A program made the position numbers and the translations under genes. A stretch of DNA of 64,000 nt from an uncultured Lentisphaeraceae bacterium (GTDB lineage Bacteria > Verrucomicrobiota > Kiritimatiellia > RFP12 > DVOR01), in contig CASDPK010000009.1 of assembly GCA_949282555.1 (NCBI GenBank), positions 1-64,000 on the forward strand, read 5' to 3'. Positions 16,948-29,200 of this stretch are shown here, one piece after another. The first letter of the stretch is position 1, and every line of letters starts with the position of its first letter. The notes beneath the pieces were generated by a model. It did no database searches and was not told where the DNA came from. It saw only the letters and a program-made list of their open reading frames with translations.

Positions 16948-18446
16948 TTCACAATCTCCGTTGGAGGGTTCTTTTCGGCATTTTGGAGTCTCTCAAGCAA
17001 ACGGGGAAGCCCGTCGGAGAGCCAAGGAATGTAAGTGATCAAGAGCAACGCCACCAACATGGCCACGAAGAACGGCACCGCCTTGCGCGTGACGTTGGCA
17101 ATGGTCGTCCTCCCCACCCCGCACCCGATGAAGAGGCACGTGCCCACAGGCGGCGTGCAAAGGCCAATGCACAGGTTGGTGATCATGATGATGCCAAAGT
17201 GGATCGGCGTAAGCCCAAGCTTCACGGCCACCGGCAACAGAATCGGCGTGAAGATGAGCAACGCGGGCGTCATATCCATGAAGAACCCAACCACCAGCAA
17301 CAGCAAGTTGATCGTCAGCAGGATCACGAACGGGCTGTCGCTCATCCCCATGAGCGCATGCGAAACGGTCTGCGGGATATTGGCCATCGTCATGATCCAG
17401 CTCATGGCGCTGGAAGCGCCGATGAGCAACATGACCACCGCCGTGGTGACGCCCGTCTGCAAGCAAATCCCCGGCAGATCCCGCAAAGGGATTTCCCGGT
17501 AAACCACCACCGAAAGCAGAAACGCATACGCCACCGTCACGGCCGAAGCCTCCGTGGCCGTAAAGACACCCGAAAGGATGCCCCCCAAAATGATGACCAC
17601 CAGCAGAAGGCTCGGCAAAGCCCCCCACCACGCCTCACGCTCCCCCTTCCGGCAAAGCCCAAGGGCCAACGTCAACGCCTTGAAAACGCAGAGCGAAAGC
17701 ACCAGCGTCAGCACGCCGCGCCCCACCCCATGCATCACCCACGCCACCACGGCGGAAGCCAACGCCACGCCGCGCAACGCCCAGTGCAGCAACGCCACCC
17801 GCCGCGGGAGCGCCGGCACGACCACCGCCTCTCCCTGCTTGCCGTAGCCCTTGCGCCACGAGACAATGCCCGAGGCCACCATGATGCACACCCCCACCAC
17901 GATTCCCGGCAAAATGCCCGCCACAAACATGGACGCGATGGAGACCGAGCCCGCCACCACGGAATACACGATCATGCAGTTGGATGGAGGAATGAGCAAA
18001 CCCGTTGTGGCCGCGGTGGCCGTGAGCGCCACATTGAAGTCGCGGTCATAACCCTTCTTGTTCATCTCCGGGATCATGAAGCCGCCGATGGAAGAGACCG
18101 CCGCAGCCGCCGACCCCGAAATGGAGCCGAACAGCATGCACGTGAGCGTGTTCACGTAGCCCAATCCTCCCGGGAAGCGCCCCATGTAATGCAAGGCAAA
18201 ATCAATGAGCCGCCGCGCCAAACCGCCGCGCCCCATCAGATAGCCCGCAAAGACGAAAAAGGGGATTGCCAGCAACGGGAAGCTGTCCACCCCGTTGGCC
18301 ATGCGCTGCGCCACCATGAACGACGCATCGAGCCCCTGAGCGTAAATCGCCGCAAAGGAAGCCAACGCAATCGCCGCGCAGACCGGCGCGTTCAGCAACA
18401 GGAGCGCGAAAAAGGAAACCATCAAAACAAAAATGATGCCTGTCAT
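16944..18446 (-). CDS. dctM: TRAP transporter large permease (DctM)
   Basis: 500 residues with about 12-14 membrane helices. Family motifs include IPFFVFAGYLMGRGGLARRL, SISGSAAAAVSSIGGFMIPE, GLLIPPSNCMIVYSV and GLCTPPVGTCLFIGCGV. The protein is about 70 residues longer than the usual 430 because of an insertion around 215-285 (RVALLHWALRGVALASAVVA onward) that adds two extra hydrophobic segments. It forms the Na+-driven channel subunit with DctQ and receives substrate from DctP. Given the kdu genes downstream, the substrate is probably an unsaturated or deoxy-ketouronate. Confidence 0.94.
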   Translation of the reverse strand: MTGIIFVLMVSFFALLLLNAPVCAAIALASFAAIYAQGLDASFMVAQRMANGVDSFPLLAIPFFVFAGYLMGRGGLARRLIDFALHYMGRFPGGLGYVNTLTCMLFGSISGSAAAAVSSIGGFMIPEMNKKGYDRDFNVALTATAATTGLLIPPSNCMIVYSVVAGSVSIASMFVAGILPGIVVGVCIMVASGIVSWRKGYGKQGEAVVVPALPRRVALLHWALRGVALASAVVAWVMHGVGRGVLTLVLSLCVFKALTLALGLCRKGEREAWWGALPSLLLVVIILGGILSGVFTATEASAVTVAYAFLLSVVVYREIPLRDLPGICLQTGVTTAVVMLLIGASSAMSWIMTMANIPQTVSHALMGMSDSPFVILLTINLLLLVVGFFMDMTPALLIFTPILLPVAVKLGLTPIHFGIIMITNLCIGLCTPPVGTCLFIGCGVGRTTIANVTRKAVPFFVAMLVALLLITYIPWLSDGLPRLLERLQNAEKNPPTEIVK

Positions 18447-18450
18447 CGTC

Positions 18451-18969
18451 TCAACCCTCCGACTGCGTCATCGCGCCCAGTTTCTCCGCCGGCGTCCGCA
18501 CAATATCCACCAGCATCTCCAGCGTAAAGAGCGCCACGAAGGCCCCGCCCACCGGCACCGCCATATACACCATGCCGCGCGTGAGGAAAGGCATCGTCGC
18601 CAACGCCGCCCCCATCTGCGCCTCCGCCATCCGCCAGCCTCCGCAGATGAACACCGCCACCGCCAAAGCCAGCACCAGCAGCTCCACCATGATCGCGCAG
18701 AGTTTCCGGACCTCCGGGTCCAGCTTCGAGACAAGGAAATCCACGCCCAGGTGTGCCCGCGCCTCAAACGCCAACGCGCCGCCAAGGAACGAAATCCACA
18801 CGAGGAGCACGCGCGCCGCCTCATCGGTGTAAGGCGCCTGATTGCCCAGCACGAACCGTGAGAAAACGCCCCACAGCACATCCAGCGTCATCAACGCCAC
18901 CAGCACGATGACCACCCACCGCAACAGGCCCACAAGGCCGTGCCGCACCTGCGAAAGCACCTTCTTCAT
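18451..18969 (-). CDS. dctQ: TRAP transporter small permease (DctQ)
   Basis: 172 residues with four helices. GVFSRFVLGNQAPYTDEAAR is the conserved DctQ stretch after helix 1, and EARAHLGVDFLVSKLDPEVR follows helix 2. It bridges DctP and DctM in the membrane. It overlaps dctP by 4 bp and lies 4 bp before dctM. Confidence 0.93.
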   Translation of the reverse strand: MKKVLSQVRHGLVGLLRWVVIVLVALMTLDVLWGVFSRFVLGNQAPYTDEAARVLLVWISFLGGALAFEARAHLGVDFLVSKLDPEVRKLCAIMVELLVLALAVAVFICGGWRMAEAQMGAALATMPFLTRGMVYMAVPVGGAFVALFTLEMLVDIVRTPAEKLGAMTQSEG

Positions 18970-19967
18970 CTGACCTCCTGAATCGCGTCATACAGCGGCT
19001 TCACGTCCGCATACTTCTCCGACGTCGCCAACGCCTTCGCCGCCTCGCGGAAACTCTCCGTCTCCGGCACGATGATCTTCACGCCCTGCGTCTTCAGAAA
19101 TTCCATGGCCTTCGCCGTATCCTCTTTCCAAAGCTTCCGCTGATAATCCTGCGACTCCGCGGCCGCCTGCCGGAAGATTGCCTGATGCTCCGGCGAAAGC
19201 GTGTCCCACACTTTCGTGGAAAACACCAACATATCCGGCACCCGCTGATGCTCATCCAGCGAAAAATGCTTGCACACCTCATAGTGACGCGACGTCACAA
19301 ACGAGGGCGGATTGTTCTCCGCCGCATCCACCGTGCCCTGAGCCAACGCCGTGTAGAGCTCCCCCCACACCGTCGGGCAAGGGCTTCCCCCCATCGAGGT
19401 GATCATGTCCATCGCCGTGGGGCTGCTCATCACGCGGATCTTCATTCCCTCCACATCGGCCACCGAGCGGATATCCTTGCGCGTGGCGTAAAAACTCCGC
19501 GCACCCGCATCGTAATAGCATAAACCAAAGAACGCCTTGTCCTTTTCCCGCCCGGCCCGCAGCATCTGTTCGCCGATCGGCCCCTTCAGCACCTTCCAAC
19601 AATGCGCGTCATCGCGGAAGACGAACGGCAACCCAAACACCCGGATCTCCGGCAACTGCGCCTCCAGCGCGGCCGTCGAAACCTTTGTCATCGCCAATTG
19701 TCCGGCTTGGACCTGCTCCAACGTCTCAATCTCACCGCCCATCACCGCGTTCGGATAAATATCCAGCCGGATTTCACCGCCCGACAGCTCCGCCAAGCGC
19801 TCCTTCATAAACAAGAGGCTCTTGTGCACGGGATGCGCCTCCTCCAGCCCATGCGCCATCTTCAACACCCCCGCCTCCCGGCGGTGGAGCACCGCCGATG
19901 CCACCGCACTGACGGCCACCAGCCCCACCAATACGCCAACAACGGCGAACGATACCGATTTTGTCAT
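18966..19967 (-). CDS. dctP: TRAP transporter solute-binding protein (DctP)
   Basis: 333 residues. An N-terminal hydrophobic signal/anchor (SVSFAVVGVLVGLVAVSAVA) exports it. KMAHGLEEAHPVHKSL, LSGGEIRLDIYPNAVMGGE, GLPFVFRDDAHCWKVL and MKIRVMSSPTAMDMITSMGG are DctP landmarks; the arginine in KIRV and the asparagine in DAAENNPPSF normally contact the ligand carboxylate. It captures an acidic sugar in the periplasm. Start 19967 has AAGGA upstream and gives the signal; the frame is open further but lacks both. It is first in the operon. Confidence 0.94.
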   Translation of the reverse strand: MTKSVSFAVVGVLVGLVAVSAVASAVLHRREAGVLKMAHGLEEAHPVHKSLLFMKERLAELSGGEIRLDIYPNAVMGGEIETLEQVQAGQLAMTKVSTAALEAQLPEIRVFGLPFVFRDDAHCWKVLKGPIGEQMLRAGREKDKAFFGLCYYDAGARSFYATRKDIRSVADVEGMKIRVMSSPTAMDMITSMGGSPCPTVWGELYTALAQGTVDAAENNPPSFVTSRHYEVCKHFSLDEHQRVPDMLVFSTKVWDTLSPEHQAIFRQAAAESQDYQRKLWKEDTAKAMEFLKTQGVKIIVPETESFREAAKALATSEKYADVKPLYDAIQEVR

Positions 19968-20054
19968 TCCGAATCCTTCCGCTTCCGGCCTCAACGGCCA
20001 ACGATACGCCAGGAACGGCCCGAATCCACAAGGCCTCCCATTCAAACGTTAAAT

Positions 20055-20083
20055 AAAATAGAACATTTCATCCTGTGCCGCAA
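20055..20083 (-). promoter_or_regulatory. Promoter of the dctPQM-kduDI operon
   Basis: On the minus strand TTGCGG, 17 bases, TATTTT, giving an 80-base leader before dctP. I could not identify a KdgR-like operator with confidence. Confidence 0.5.
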
Positions 20084-20240
20084 GCCCATCTCCAAACTTT
20101 CTCAGATCGCATACAACCGTCCGCACCTTTCACCCATTCCGCACGAGGCCCCTGCCGAGATCCTCCGTATCTCACCCCGAAACGCTCTGCATCGCACCGC
20201 CAAAGACCCTATATCCCAATCAATGACACCGCGAGCCCCA

Positions 20241-20271
20241 TAAAAAGAAAAGGCACCCCGAAGGGTGCCTC
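20241..20271 (-). terminator. Intrinsic terminator of the giant protein gene
   Basis: AGGCACCC-ttcg-GGGTGCCT stem, then TTTTCTTTTTA on the minus strand, 23 bp beyond the stop codon. Confidence 0.9.
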
Positions 20272-20293
20272 GTCCAAACGTGCGGGAGATCTC

Positions 20294-23200
20294 TCAATTC
20301 CGCTTGATTTCCTGCACCTGCCTCCGGGAGAGCAACACGGCCTTGAAGAAGCGGCAATCGGAAGTCACCACCAACGTCCGCTCACCCGAAAGATCCTGCG
20401 GCTGGAGCTCCTGGACAAACCGCCAAGGCTCGTCCAGATTCGTCTTGCCAAGGAGCACCGCGACGCCGTCACCCTGGAGCGCACCAATCGGTTCCTCACC
20501 CTTCGCGAGGCGCAACGTCAGCGTCGGGAGCACTTCGCCAACCCCGCCCTCACCGGCAGGCTCCGTCTGAGTGCCGATGGAAACAACGGTGAGCGCGACA
20601 TCGGAGGCATCCCAATCCGCGGAGTCAAAGCCCAGCCAATACTTCTCCGAGGCGCTGACCCCATCGTTGGCGCTCTGCTCCAAAATCGCATCGGGATCTG
20701 CCTGACGCAACCACTCAAGGAACCCATCATCCGTGGACTCCAGCGCACCGGAGGCTTCAAGCAATTCCGCGCTGGGCGTGTAGACAAAGATCACCGAGTA
20801 ATCCGTGTCACGCTCCAACGTGCCCACATCCAACGTCAGGTTCTGCGTCGTAGACACCGTTCCATTGGCGGCAAGCGCATAAACGGAGCGGCGCGCGGCC
20901 TCAACGGGAGGCGGGAAGTCCGAACCGTTCTTGGTGACACCCTTCAAGTTGAACCAACGCGAATCCCATCCCTCCACGGACAGCGTGTAACCAATGCCCT
21001 TGGAATAGAGGCCGCCCACATTCCGCCCGGACACGATGCCTTCGCCCGCGGTAAGCGACAGACGCGCATCTCCGCCCACAAGGCGAGCCGTAAGCGAGGC
21101 CAAGCGCTGACTGGGAAGGACATAATCCGCATAAGGCTGATGGTAGTCCACACCGTAATATCCCGGCATTTCATTGGCACCGGCCAAGGTGTACGTGCGG
21201 GACTTGTCCGTGGAGACAAACCACTTGAGCTCCGTGTTGTAAACCGGATTGTTCTCGTCATCCAAAACAGGCTCATAGGCGCCCTGTCCACCGTCTGGCC
21301 CAACGGCATCCGGATTCCACACCATCATGGGCGTTTTGGCCTCCACGAATTGCGCGGTGGCCGTGCCGATGTCGTTGCCTGTCGGAGGAAGCACCGTTCC
21401 CACCGCACGAACCGTCCCGGCGCACTGGCCGGCGGCCGATTCCATCTCGACGGCCTTCTGAAGGCGATTCTTCCACCACCACGCCTCCGCCTCCGAGGGT
21501 TCGTTCACCTTGTTGGTGAAGAGCACCTCGTCCGCGACGACGCCGTTGGAGCGGATGAGCTGGATGGCGTAGACCACGCCGTAGCGATAAGCCTCCTCGC
21601 TCTCCAACGTCTGCGTGATGCCTTCCGGCAAAAGCTCCTGGGCCATCTTCAACCACTGGAAGGTGTTCGGGCTCTCAGGATCGTTGGGATCGTAAGGATT
21701 GTTGGCCAAGGAGTTGTCTCCCTGCAACGCGCCTTCCTTGGCATTGGTGGTGGCAAGGTAGAAATCAAGGTCGTAGAAGCCCGAATCCGAAGGATCGGCC
21801 GTTGTCGAGCGGATACGGCGGAACGGAATCCATCCCTTGAGCTCAACGCTGCGCCCTGCGAGCGGCCCGGAGGAATCCTCAGAGGAAATCCAAGCCAAGG
21901 TCTCCGTCTCCGGGGTGTCGGGCGTCGGCATCGGCGCGGCCTTCACCGCCACCTTCCAGCCATCAAGCGTCTTGGAAGGCACCCAGTGCCCAAGTTCATT
22001 CTGCTTGATTCCCGTATCCGCCAGCATGCCCAACTCGAAGGCCGAAGGCGCACCCGTACCGACGGCGAAGGGACGGAACTCGTTGATCCACACATCGCCC
22101 TGACCGATGGCGTAAACCCAGAAGTAAGGAGAAACGCCCACCTGCTCGCGCCGCGTGACCACGTTGATGTTGGACGACGCATCCGGCACATACCACGGGC
22201 AATACGCGGGCTGGACCTCGGAGGCAAAGTTGGAAATGGACTGGCAGTCACGGATCTGATTGGTATTCCTGTCCACAAGGACAATCGCAAACCGCGCCAC
22301 CGCACCATCCTGCCAAAGCGTCGCATCGGACATGTCAATGGAAAGGGAGAACGGCAACTCATTCTCCGCCGTGGTAAGGCCAAGCGCATCCAATTCCGCC
22401 TGCGTCTTCAGCGTCCTAAAGTGGAGCGCACCGGAAGCGGGGGCCGACGGGTTTTCTGCGTCGGTATTCTTCCCCGTGTACATCATCGGGATGATGCCTG
22501 CTGCGGAGAAAAGGGAATTGTCCAACGGCAACTGCTTCTTCAGATTCTGACGCAACGTGGAGAACCCATAGGGATTCCGATCGCCAATCGTCGGGAGCGG
22601 GGCACCCGCCGTGATCCACTGCGCGAGATCCCACCCCTTCATGAAGTTGCTCCGAGTCGAACCCGACGGATCGCCCACAAAGAGATTGGTCGGCACCTTC
22701 GCCTTGGGAATCAACGTCCACACCAAATACGGCCGGAGATCACCCGAGACAAGCATCCCATACGGATCGGAAAGGTCGCCGCCCTTGAGGCCATCCTCGG
22801 GGGAAATCACCGCGGCCATGCCGAGGCGGTCTCCGGTGGTGGGCTGATACAACCAACCATGCAGATTGGCATACTCACCCGAGGCCGTGCCGTTCTCATC
22901 GGTCCAAATCGGGTCATCGACCGCCACGCCGCCCTTATCCTGGATGGGCTCACCGTTTTCGTCGATCGCAAAGAGCGTCTGCGTGAACAGCCATGCGCCG
23001 GCGCGGATCTCCCCCTGCCCGAAGGACATCACCATCGCATTCTGAGCGGAGGCAGGTTCCTCCGCAAAAACCACCGTGATGGTGAAGTCGGAATCGTTTC
23101 CAAAGGTATCGTCTTCCTCAATCCCCTGGATGAAATCAGGGTTAAAGCGGATGACACCGGTGAAGACGCGCTTGGCATTGCCGCTTTCGTCATATTCCAA

Positions 23201-26200
23201 ACGGGTCTCCGCCGTGGCGCGGAAGTTGCCTTCCGTATCCTGGCCACCCATCCGAATCCACTCTTCGGTGCAGATACGCGTCCGCTCCTCCGGACTGGTC
23301 GCATTGTCCGCCAACGCGCGGAGTTCGGCCACCCTCGCCGCCACATCCTCTTCCGTCAGCGGGCCACTGGTGCCAATCAGCATGATCTTGCCGATCAAAT
23401 CCTGCGGCACCTGGAGAGACTCGAAGCAGTAATTGGAACGCGGACGGTAAGAGAAGACCTTCGCCTTGTCGGCGGAATAGACCCACTCCGGCCCACCCAA
23501 GGTCTGCTCAAGCGTCACGTCGATGCCCGATGCGCCGGACACCGTTTCGCCGGCCAAGAACCCGAAGACGTGATAACCGCACGCCGTGCCCTCATAGACG
23601 GTATTGCGCAGGGTCGAGGTGATCGTCACCTGGTTCCACACCGGCTTGGTGTCGGGGATCACGCTGGCATCCTTATTGTCGGTTCCGGAGGTTTCGCCCA
23701 AGAACTCCCACTTCGTGCGCTTGGTCACGTCGGAGGGCAACGCCTGAACCACGTCGTCCACCCACATCAATTCGCCCGTGAGCTGGATCGAACCCGCGGT
23801 CGCGGAGGAATCCGTGACACCGGCCACCACGTAGGAGCCGGAACCGACGACGGCCTCACCGTTCTCCACGCGATCCGCCGCAGGCAACAACCATACGTTC
23901 TGAGAAAGCGCGCCAGGCACCGGCACCACCGTGCCACCCTGCCCATCGACACCCGTCCACACGCCGCCCTCGGCGGCGCCGCAAGGACGGTGAAGCACAT
24001 AGGCCACCTTCCCGAGCGTTTCCGCGAGAATCGTCACCGTGTTGTACTTGTAGGACGCGGAGGAAGAATCCGACACGGAAGCCCCCGCCAGCGAAACTGC
24101 GGTTCCAACCGCCGCACCATCCTCACCATAACGGCGCAACGTCCAACCATTGGCGTCCGTCTGAAGCACCGGCGGCACGGCATTGGTGATGCCGGCGCGC
24201 AAAATCGGCATCACCACCTCGGCGTAAGGCGCCGAATTCCCTTCCGTCGCGCCGGAGGAAGCCTGCACCAGATTGAGCTCATTGAGCCAAGCCGATTGCG
24301 GCGGTGTGCTGTAGAGGTAGAAATAAGGCGCCGTTTCCTCTTCGGGTCTGGAAGCGGAAGCGTTCAAATCCTCCAGCGGCTCATAACGATGCGGCTTCGT
24401 GAAAAGCCCCGGTTTCGTGCGGAGGGTCGGCTGACGCACAAGGAACGACACCTTTTCGTTGCCGAAGTCAGAGACCACAGGCACCGTGTAAACGCCCCAC
24501 ACGCAGAACGGAATGGCAGGCTCCTTCTTCGCGTAAGTGTCCGCTTGTCCGGCGACATAACCCGCCTTCGTTGCGTAAGCATCGCTCAAGATGCCGACCA
24601 CGGAAGAATCCGCCACACGGCCTTCCGCGGCACCCTTCAGCTCAACGAAGCGCGTCCCGGCCTTCTGCGCGAACACGGTTGCGAGCAGATTCGTGGCAGA
24701 GGCATATTCCATGCCGTCAAGGCCATAGGTCACGGAAGCTCCACCGGTTTCGTCCGCGACTTCCAGCTTCGTGCCAGACCATGCGCCCGCAAGGCCATGG
24801 CCCAACACATCCGGCTCGGGCCCGACCAAATAGCCGGGCGCCACCGGGGAAGGATAGGTCACGAGCACCGAGGAAAGGAAGTCCCCGCCAAGGGCCTGCT
24901 TGTCATAATCCACGGCGAAGCCAAAGCTTCCGCCCCACCACGGCTGCTCGTTGGCCGTTCCCGGGAAGGCCGTGCCGCAATACGGACGCACCGACGTCAA
25001 GACATCCTTCGCGCGCCCAACGTCGAGCGTGAAGGAGGTGGAGAACTCCAGATTGTAGCGCTCCTCTTCCGCCGCGCCCTGCAATTTCACCTTCACGGCA
25101 AAGCCCGTGGCCGCATCGGCGGGCGTAAAGGTCACCGTGCCGTCCGTACCGATGGTGTAAGACGTCGTCGCCTCGGCCAAGGCCGTCCGGATCTTCCCTT
25201 CGTCCACGATCTGAAGGCCTTCCTTGGCATCCATGAACCGAAGCTTCACCTCTCCCATCACGTGGAAGAGCAACGGCGTATACGTGAGCGTGACCTCATC
25301 AACCGTGGCATTGACCGACCACGTGACCTGAGGTTCCCGCCCGGCCTGACGAATCCGCTCCGCCGTCGCCTCTCCGGCGGTTTCAGTGTAACTGAGCGTA
25401 TGCGTGCCCAGTCCCGTGATGGTGGAGGTCACGGTGTTCTGATTGAGCCCGGTGTAACGGAAGAGGTACTGGTCAGGATTGATCTGCCGAGGCGTCACCT
25501 GAATTTGCTTGCCCTCCGCACGCGCCTGATCCGCCGGATTGAAAGCGCCGGTCCACTGCATCAAGTGCGTCAAATCGGTGGGGCCACCATTCGCCCTTTC
25601 GTTGGCGTGGTTGAGACGCGTCACCCACTTGCCGCCCATGTCCACGCTCGCCATGGAGTTCGCGAAGGCCGTCTTGGCGTAATCCTGAACAAAGGTCGAA
25701 GTGCCGGTTCCGGTTCTGGTGTAGTCGGCATTCTCATCGGCCATGAAGACATCCGCCTTCGTCAAACGGCGCGCATGATCCTCAGCCGAAATATTGTCCC
25801 GATCCGCATCGGAGAGACCGTCCCAGTTCTCACCTTCATCAACGAACTCTTGGGCCCACTCACCACCGAACCCGTGGTTGATGTAAGCGCTCTGATACAG
25901 CCCATACAGCGCGTCGATATTCTCTTGAGCCACCGTGCGGCTGCTATCCGTGATATTGGCCTCATTGATGTTGCTGAAGACCACCACGTGCTCCGCACCG
26001 CCCGTGGGACGGAAGAGCAGAAGCGCACCCGCCGTCGTGTTCGAACCCGGACGATACCCTTCGTATCCGGAAGCGGCAATGCCCGCGTTCGTTTCCGTGT
26101 CGCCAAGGACAACCTCCGAGCCGCCGTTCCGCCAGTAAAGGTCAAAGGACCCCTTGGCCGTGTAGAAGGAGCGATTCGCCGAGGTATCGGCCACGCGCTT

Positions 26201-29200
26201 CGCCGGCACCACGCCCGTTTCAGGCGCAGGCAACTTCACGCCCTCATCGCCGCTCACAACGGGCACGCGGAAGCGAATCTCACGTTGCAACGCGGCGGCA
26301 CGATCGGCGATTTCGATGCCCCATCCGCCAAGATCCATGTTGACGGGTGCGCAGAATTCCACAAACGGACGCAAGGAAATGGCACTGCCGTTATCCACAA
26401 TGTTGAATTCGCTGAGGAAGACTTCACCCGGCAGGCAGGAGTAAATCCAGAAGTACGGCGAGAAGAAGGAACTTCCGGCAGAAGCATCCGGATTCGCCTC
26501 GTTGTAACGGGCACGAATTTCGGCATTCAGGCTACGCGGAAAGTACCACGGGAATTCCGTATAGGCGGAAGCCTCCTGCTTGGACATCAGCGTGCGCGCC
26601 TCATCGTCCCCGGAGGTCGGCTCATCCTCTTCGCTCTCGTAGACCGCCCACGCGGCATAACGGACCAACGAGTTGGCCTTAAGTTCCGGAATGCCGCTGT
26701 CCTTGGACAGATCCCCAACGAAGAGAGAGACCTCGCCGCCATCATCCGAAGTGACCGCCGAGAGTTCGATGGTGTTCGCGGGAAGGCCTCCGGCCGTCAC
26801 CGCCGCATGGGCCGCATCCGCATCAAACCACGCATCCAGCGGCCAACTCGCCTCTTCGCCCACCTGCCATGTATAAATGGGCGCAGACGAATCGGCAGAG
26901 AACGTATTCCCGAACACATCCGTATAGTTATACGATGTGAGACGCGCAAGTTTCCCTCCCCCTTCCACGGAATTGAGGTCGTAGGTAAGGAAGACGCGGA
27001 TGGAATCCGCCTTCACCTGTTGCATTCGATCGAGCGCCACCATCACACGCAACGCGGAGGTCCCCGTCACCGGCTGAGAAAGCGGCGACATTCCCTGACC
27101 CGCATTGAGCCGCTTCAACTGCCGCTCAAACCCGGCCCGGCCCGTCCCGGCGATATTGGAGAACATCACGGAACGCACGCGGAGCGACGCCGTCACCGGG
27201 TTGGACACCGTGAGCATATCCAAAAGAATTCGTCCCGTGCGAGGCGCCTCATCAAAGGCATCATCGCCACCGTTATCATTCTCCAACCGCGTCCTAAGCC
27301 GCAGACGCCGCACCGCCGTATGGTCGAACGGCGTGGAGGTCATCAACGGAGTCCCCGGCAAGAGGGTCACGGGATCGATCGGCGTCAACGTCCTGCGGAA
27401 CTTGGAGAGATCCACGTCAAAGACGCGATACACCGTGTTGGTGACATCCACATACGTCAACGTTTCCCAATCAATTTCGTCCGTATCCTCGTTCGTGTCG
27501 GTGGAGAACTCGAAATACACACGAACCGGCTCAGGCGAGGCCACCGTGCGGCGAGCTGCGAACGTTACGCGGCCAACACCTTCTTCCAACAGCGGCGACC
27601 GCAGGTCAGCGACCCCATAACTCCCCTCGGTCTCACCATCCGTCATGACGTTGTTGAACTGCATCGCACGCGTCAACGAGCTCTTATGCGCGAAATCCGT
27701 CTCCTCCGGTAGGGTGCCTTCGGTCGCTGCGCGGTCCTTCCAGTAGAGGAGGTCAATCGGCGAATCCGTGAGTTTCACGTTCGTGGCTCGCCACGAAGCG
27801 CTCGTCCCCTGGTTGTCGGTGAAGGTAAGATCGTCGATGTAAACGTAAGGATCGTCCGAATCCTCCAAGCCCGTGGTCACCATCACAAGGCGAAGGTTGC
27901 CCGTCTTGCCCACGAGTTCCTGACCGTTCAACTTCGGAGTGATGCTCATCGAACGCCATTCGCCAGCCGTGTTCTCCAAGTCGAAAGGCGCCGTGACATT
28001 CTGCCAGCCAGTGCCGGGATTGTCCCCCAACCAGCTCAGATTCGCCGTCTGCGTCTCCTTATACTGAAGCATCAAGCTGACGGGACGATTCTCCTGGCCG
28101 GAACCGAATTCGTCCAGCTGCGGGATACGGTAACGGAAGCTGACCGTGCCAAATCCCTTATCAGACCAAGGCGAATAGAGGGCCAACGTGCTTCCCGTGT
28201 GGCGGATATTCGTGCCATCGTCCGCCCCCTCCGTCGTCTCACTGGACGTATAGGACGTATTCCGACGCGACCGCTGGAGCAACACGCACTGACGCCCCGT
28301 GTACTCCCACGGCGAAACACTCAACTGCGCATCCTCTTCCGGACGAACCCAAATGCCCACGCCCGCGAAACCGTTGTTCTGGTAGAAACCAACGTCCGTG
28401 TTGCGCGGCACACGGGCCTCACCGTTCCGGTTTTGGTCATTGCCGCACCACGAAGAAACCGTGATGTCATCCAAGAAGACACTGTCGCCATCCACCGGCT
28501 CAATCACAAGGCTTCCCTTGGCCGAACCAAGCGTCACGGTGAACGTCTCACCGGAAAGCGTCGTGGAAACCTCCTTGTTCTTGTTGTCCCCCGACGCGCG
28601 AATGCGGACACGCCCGGACTGATCCTTGCTGGGCGTCGCGCGGCGAAGCTGAACGCGAGAGGCACCATCGGCGTCTGCCGTCAATTGCCAAGAGGTCCCA
28701 TTGTCCGCCTGATGGACATAGACCGTTTCCGTGGTGGGATAGACACCATTCACGTAACTGTCCGCACGCGACGTGGCAAAACTGACGGAACGGAAAATGG
28801 GGCGACACTCCGCAGAGCCCAACGCCGGCGTCAGCTGGACATCGCCGCCCAACGCCTTCGTGCTTCGGAACTGCAGCGTGGGCGTGCCCGTGAGATTCCC
28901 AACGGCAATGCCCACAGCCAAGGTCCCATCGGAACGCACCCACAACGCCGCGCGCATGGAGGAGAGCGTCTTGTCCCCCACCACTCTGTAACCTTGAGGG
29001 ATGTCCGCGCCCGTGGAATCGACAATCGTCATGCGGGTGGGCAAATCCTGTCCCTTCGACCACTCATAGAGCTCCGCGACCACCTGACCCGAAGGCTCCC
29101 GTTCTCCATCGGTTCCAACCTGCTTGTCGTCAAACGAAATCGTCTGCGTGAGGCGCAATTCGTACTTCTTGCTGCTTGTGGCGTTATCGTCAATCAGGTA

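Larger units (their letters stand above)
19968..20293. other. Intergenic region between dctP and the giant gene
   Basis: It holds the dctP promoter (20055-20083), a CTCCGTATCTC copy (20163-20173) and the terminator at 20241-20271. No gene is seen. Confidence 0.6.

Noticed and set aside
16983-18527. A 514-codon plus-strand frame opposite dctM
   Set aside because: Composition dominated by Arg, His, Gln and Pro; it is a shadow of the permease gene.
20075-27712. A stop-free plus-strand frame of 2545 codons opposite the giant gene
   Set aside because: It is the antisense of a real gene with strong GC-rich codon bias; its translation is Arg/His/Gly-rich with no domain, signal or ribosome binding site.
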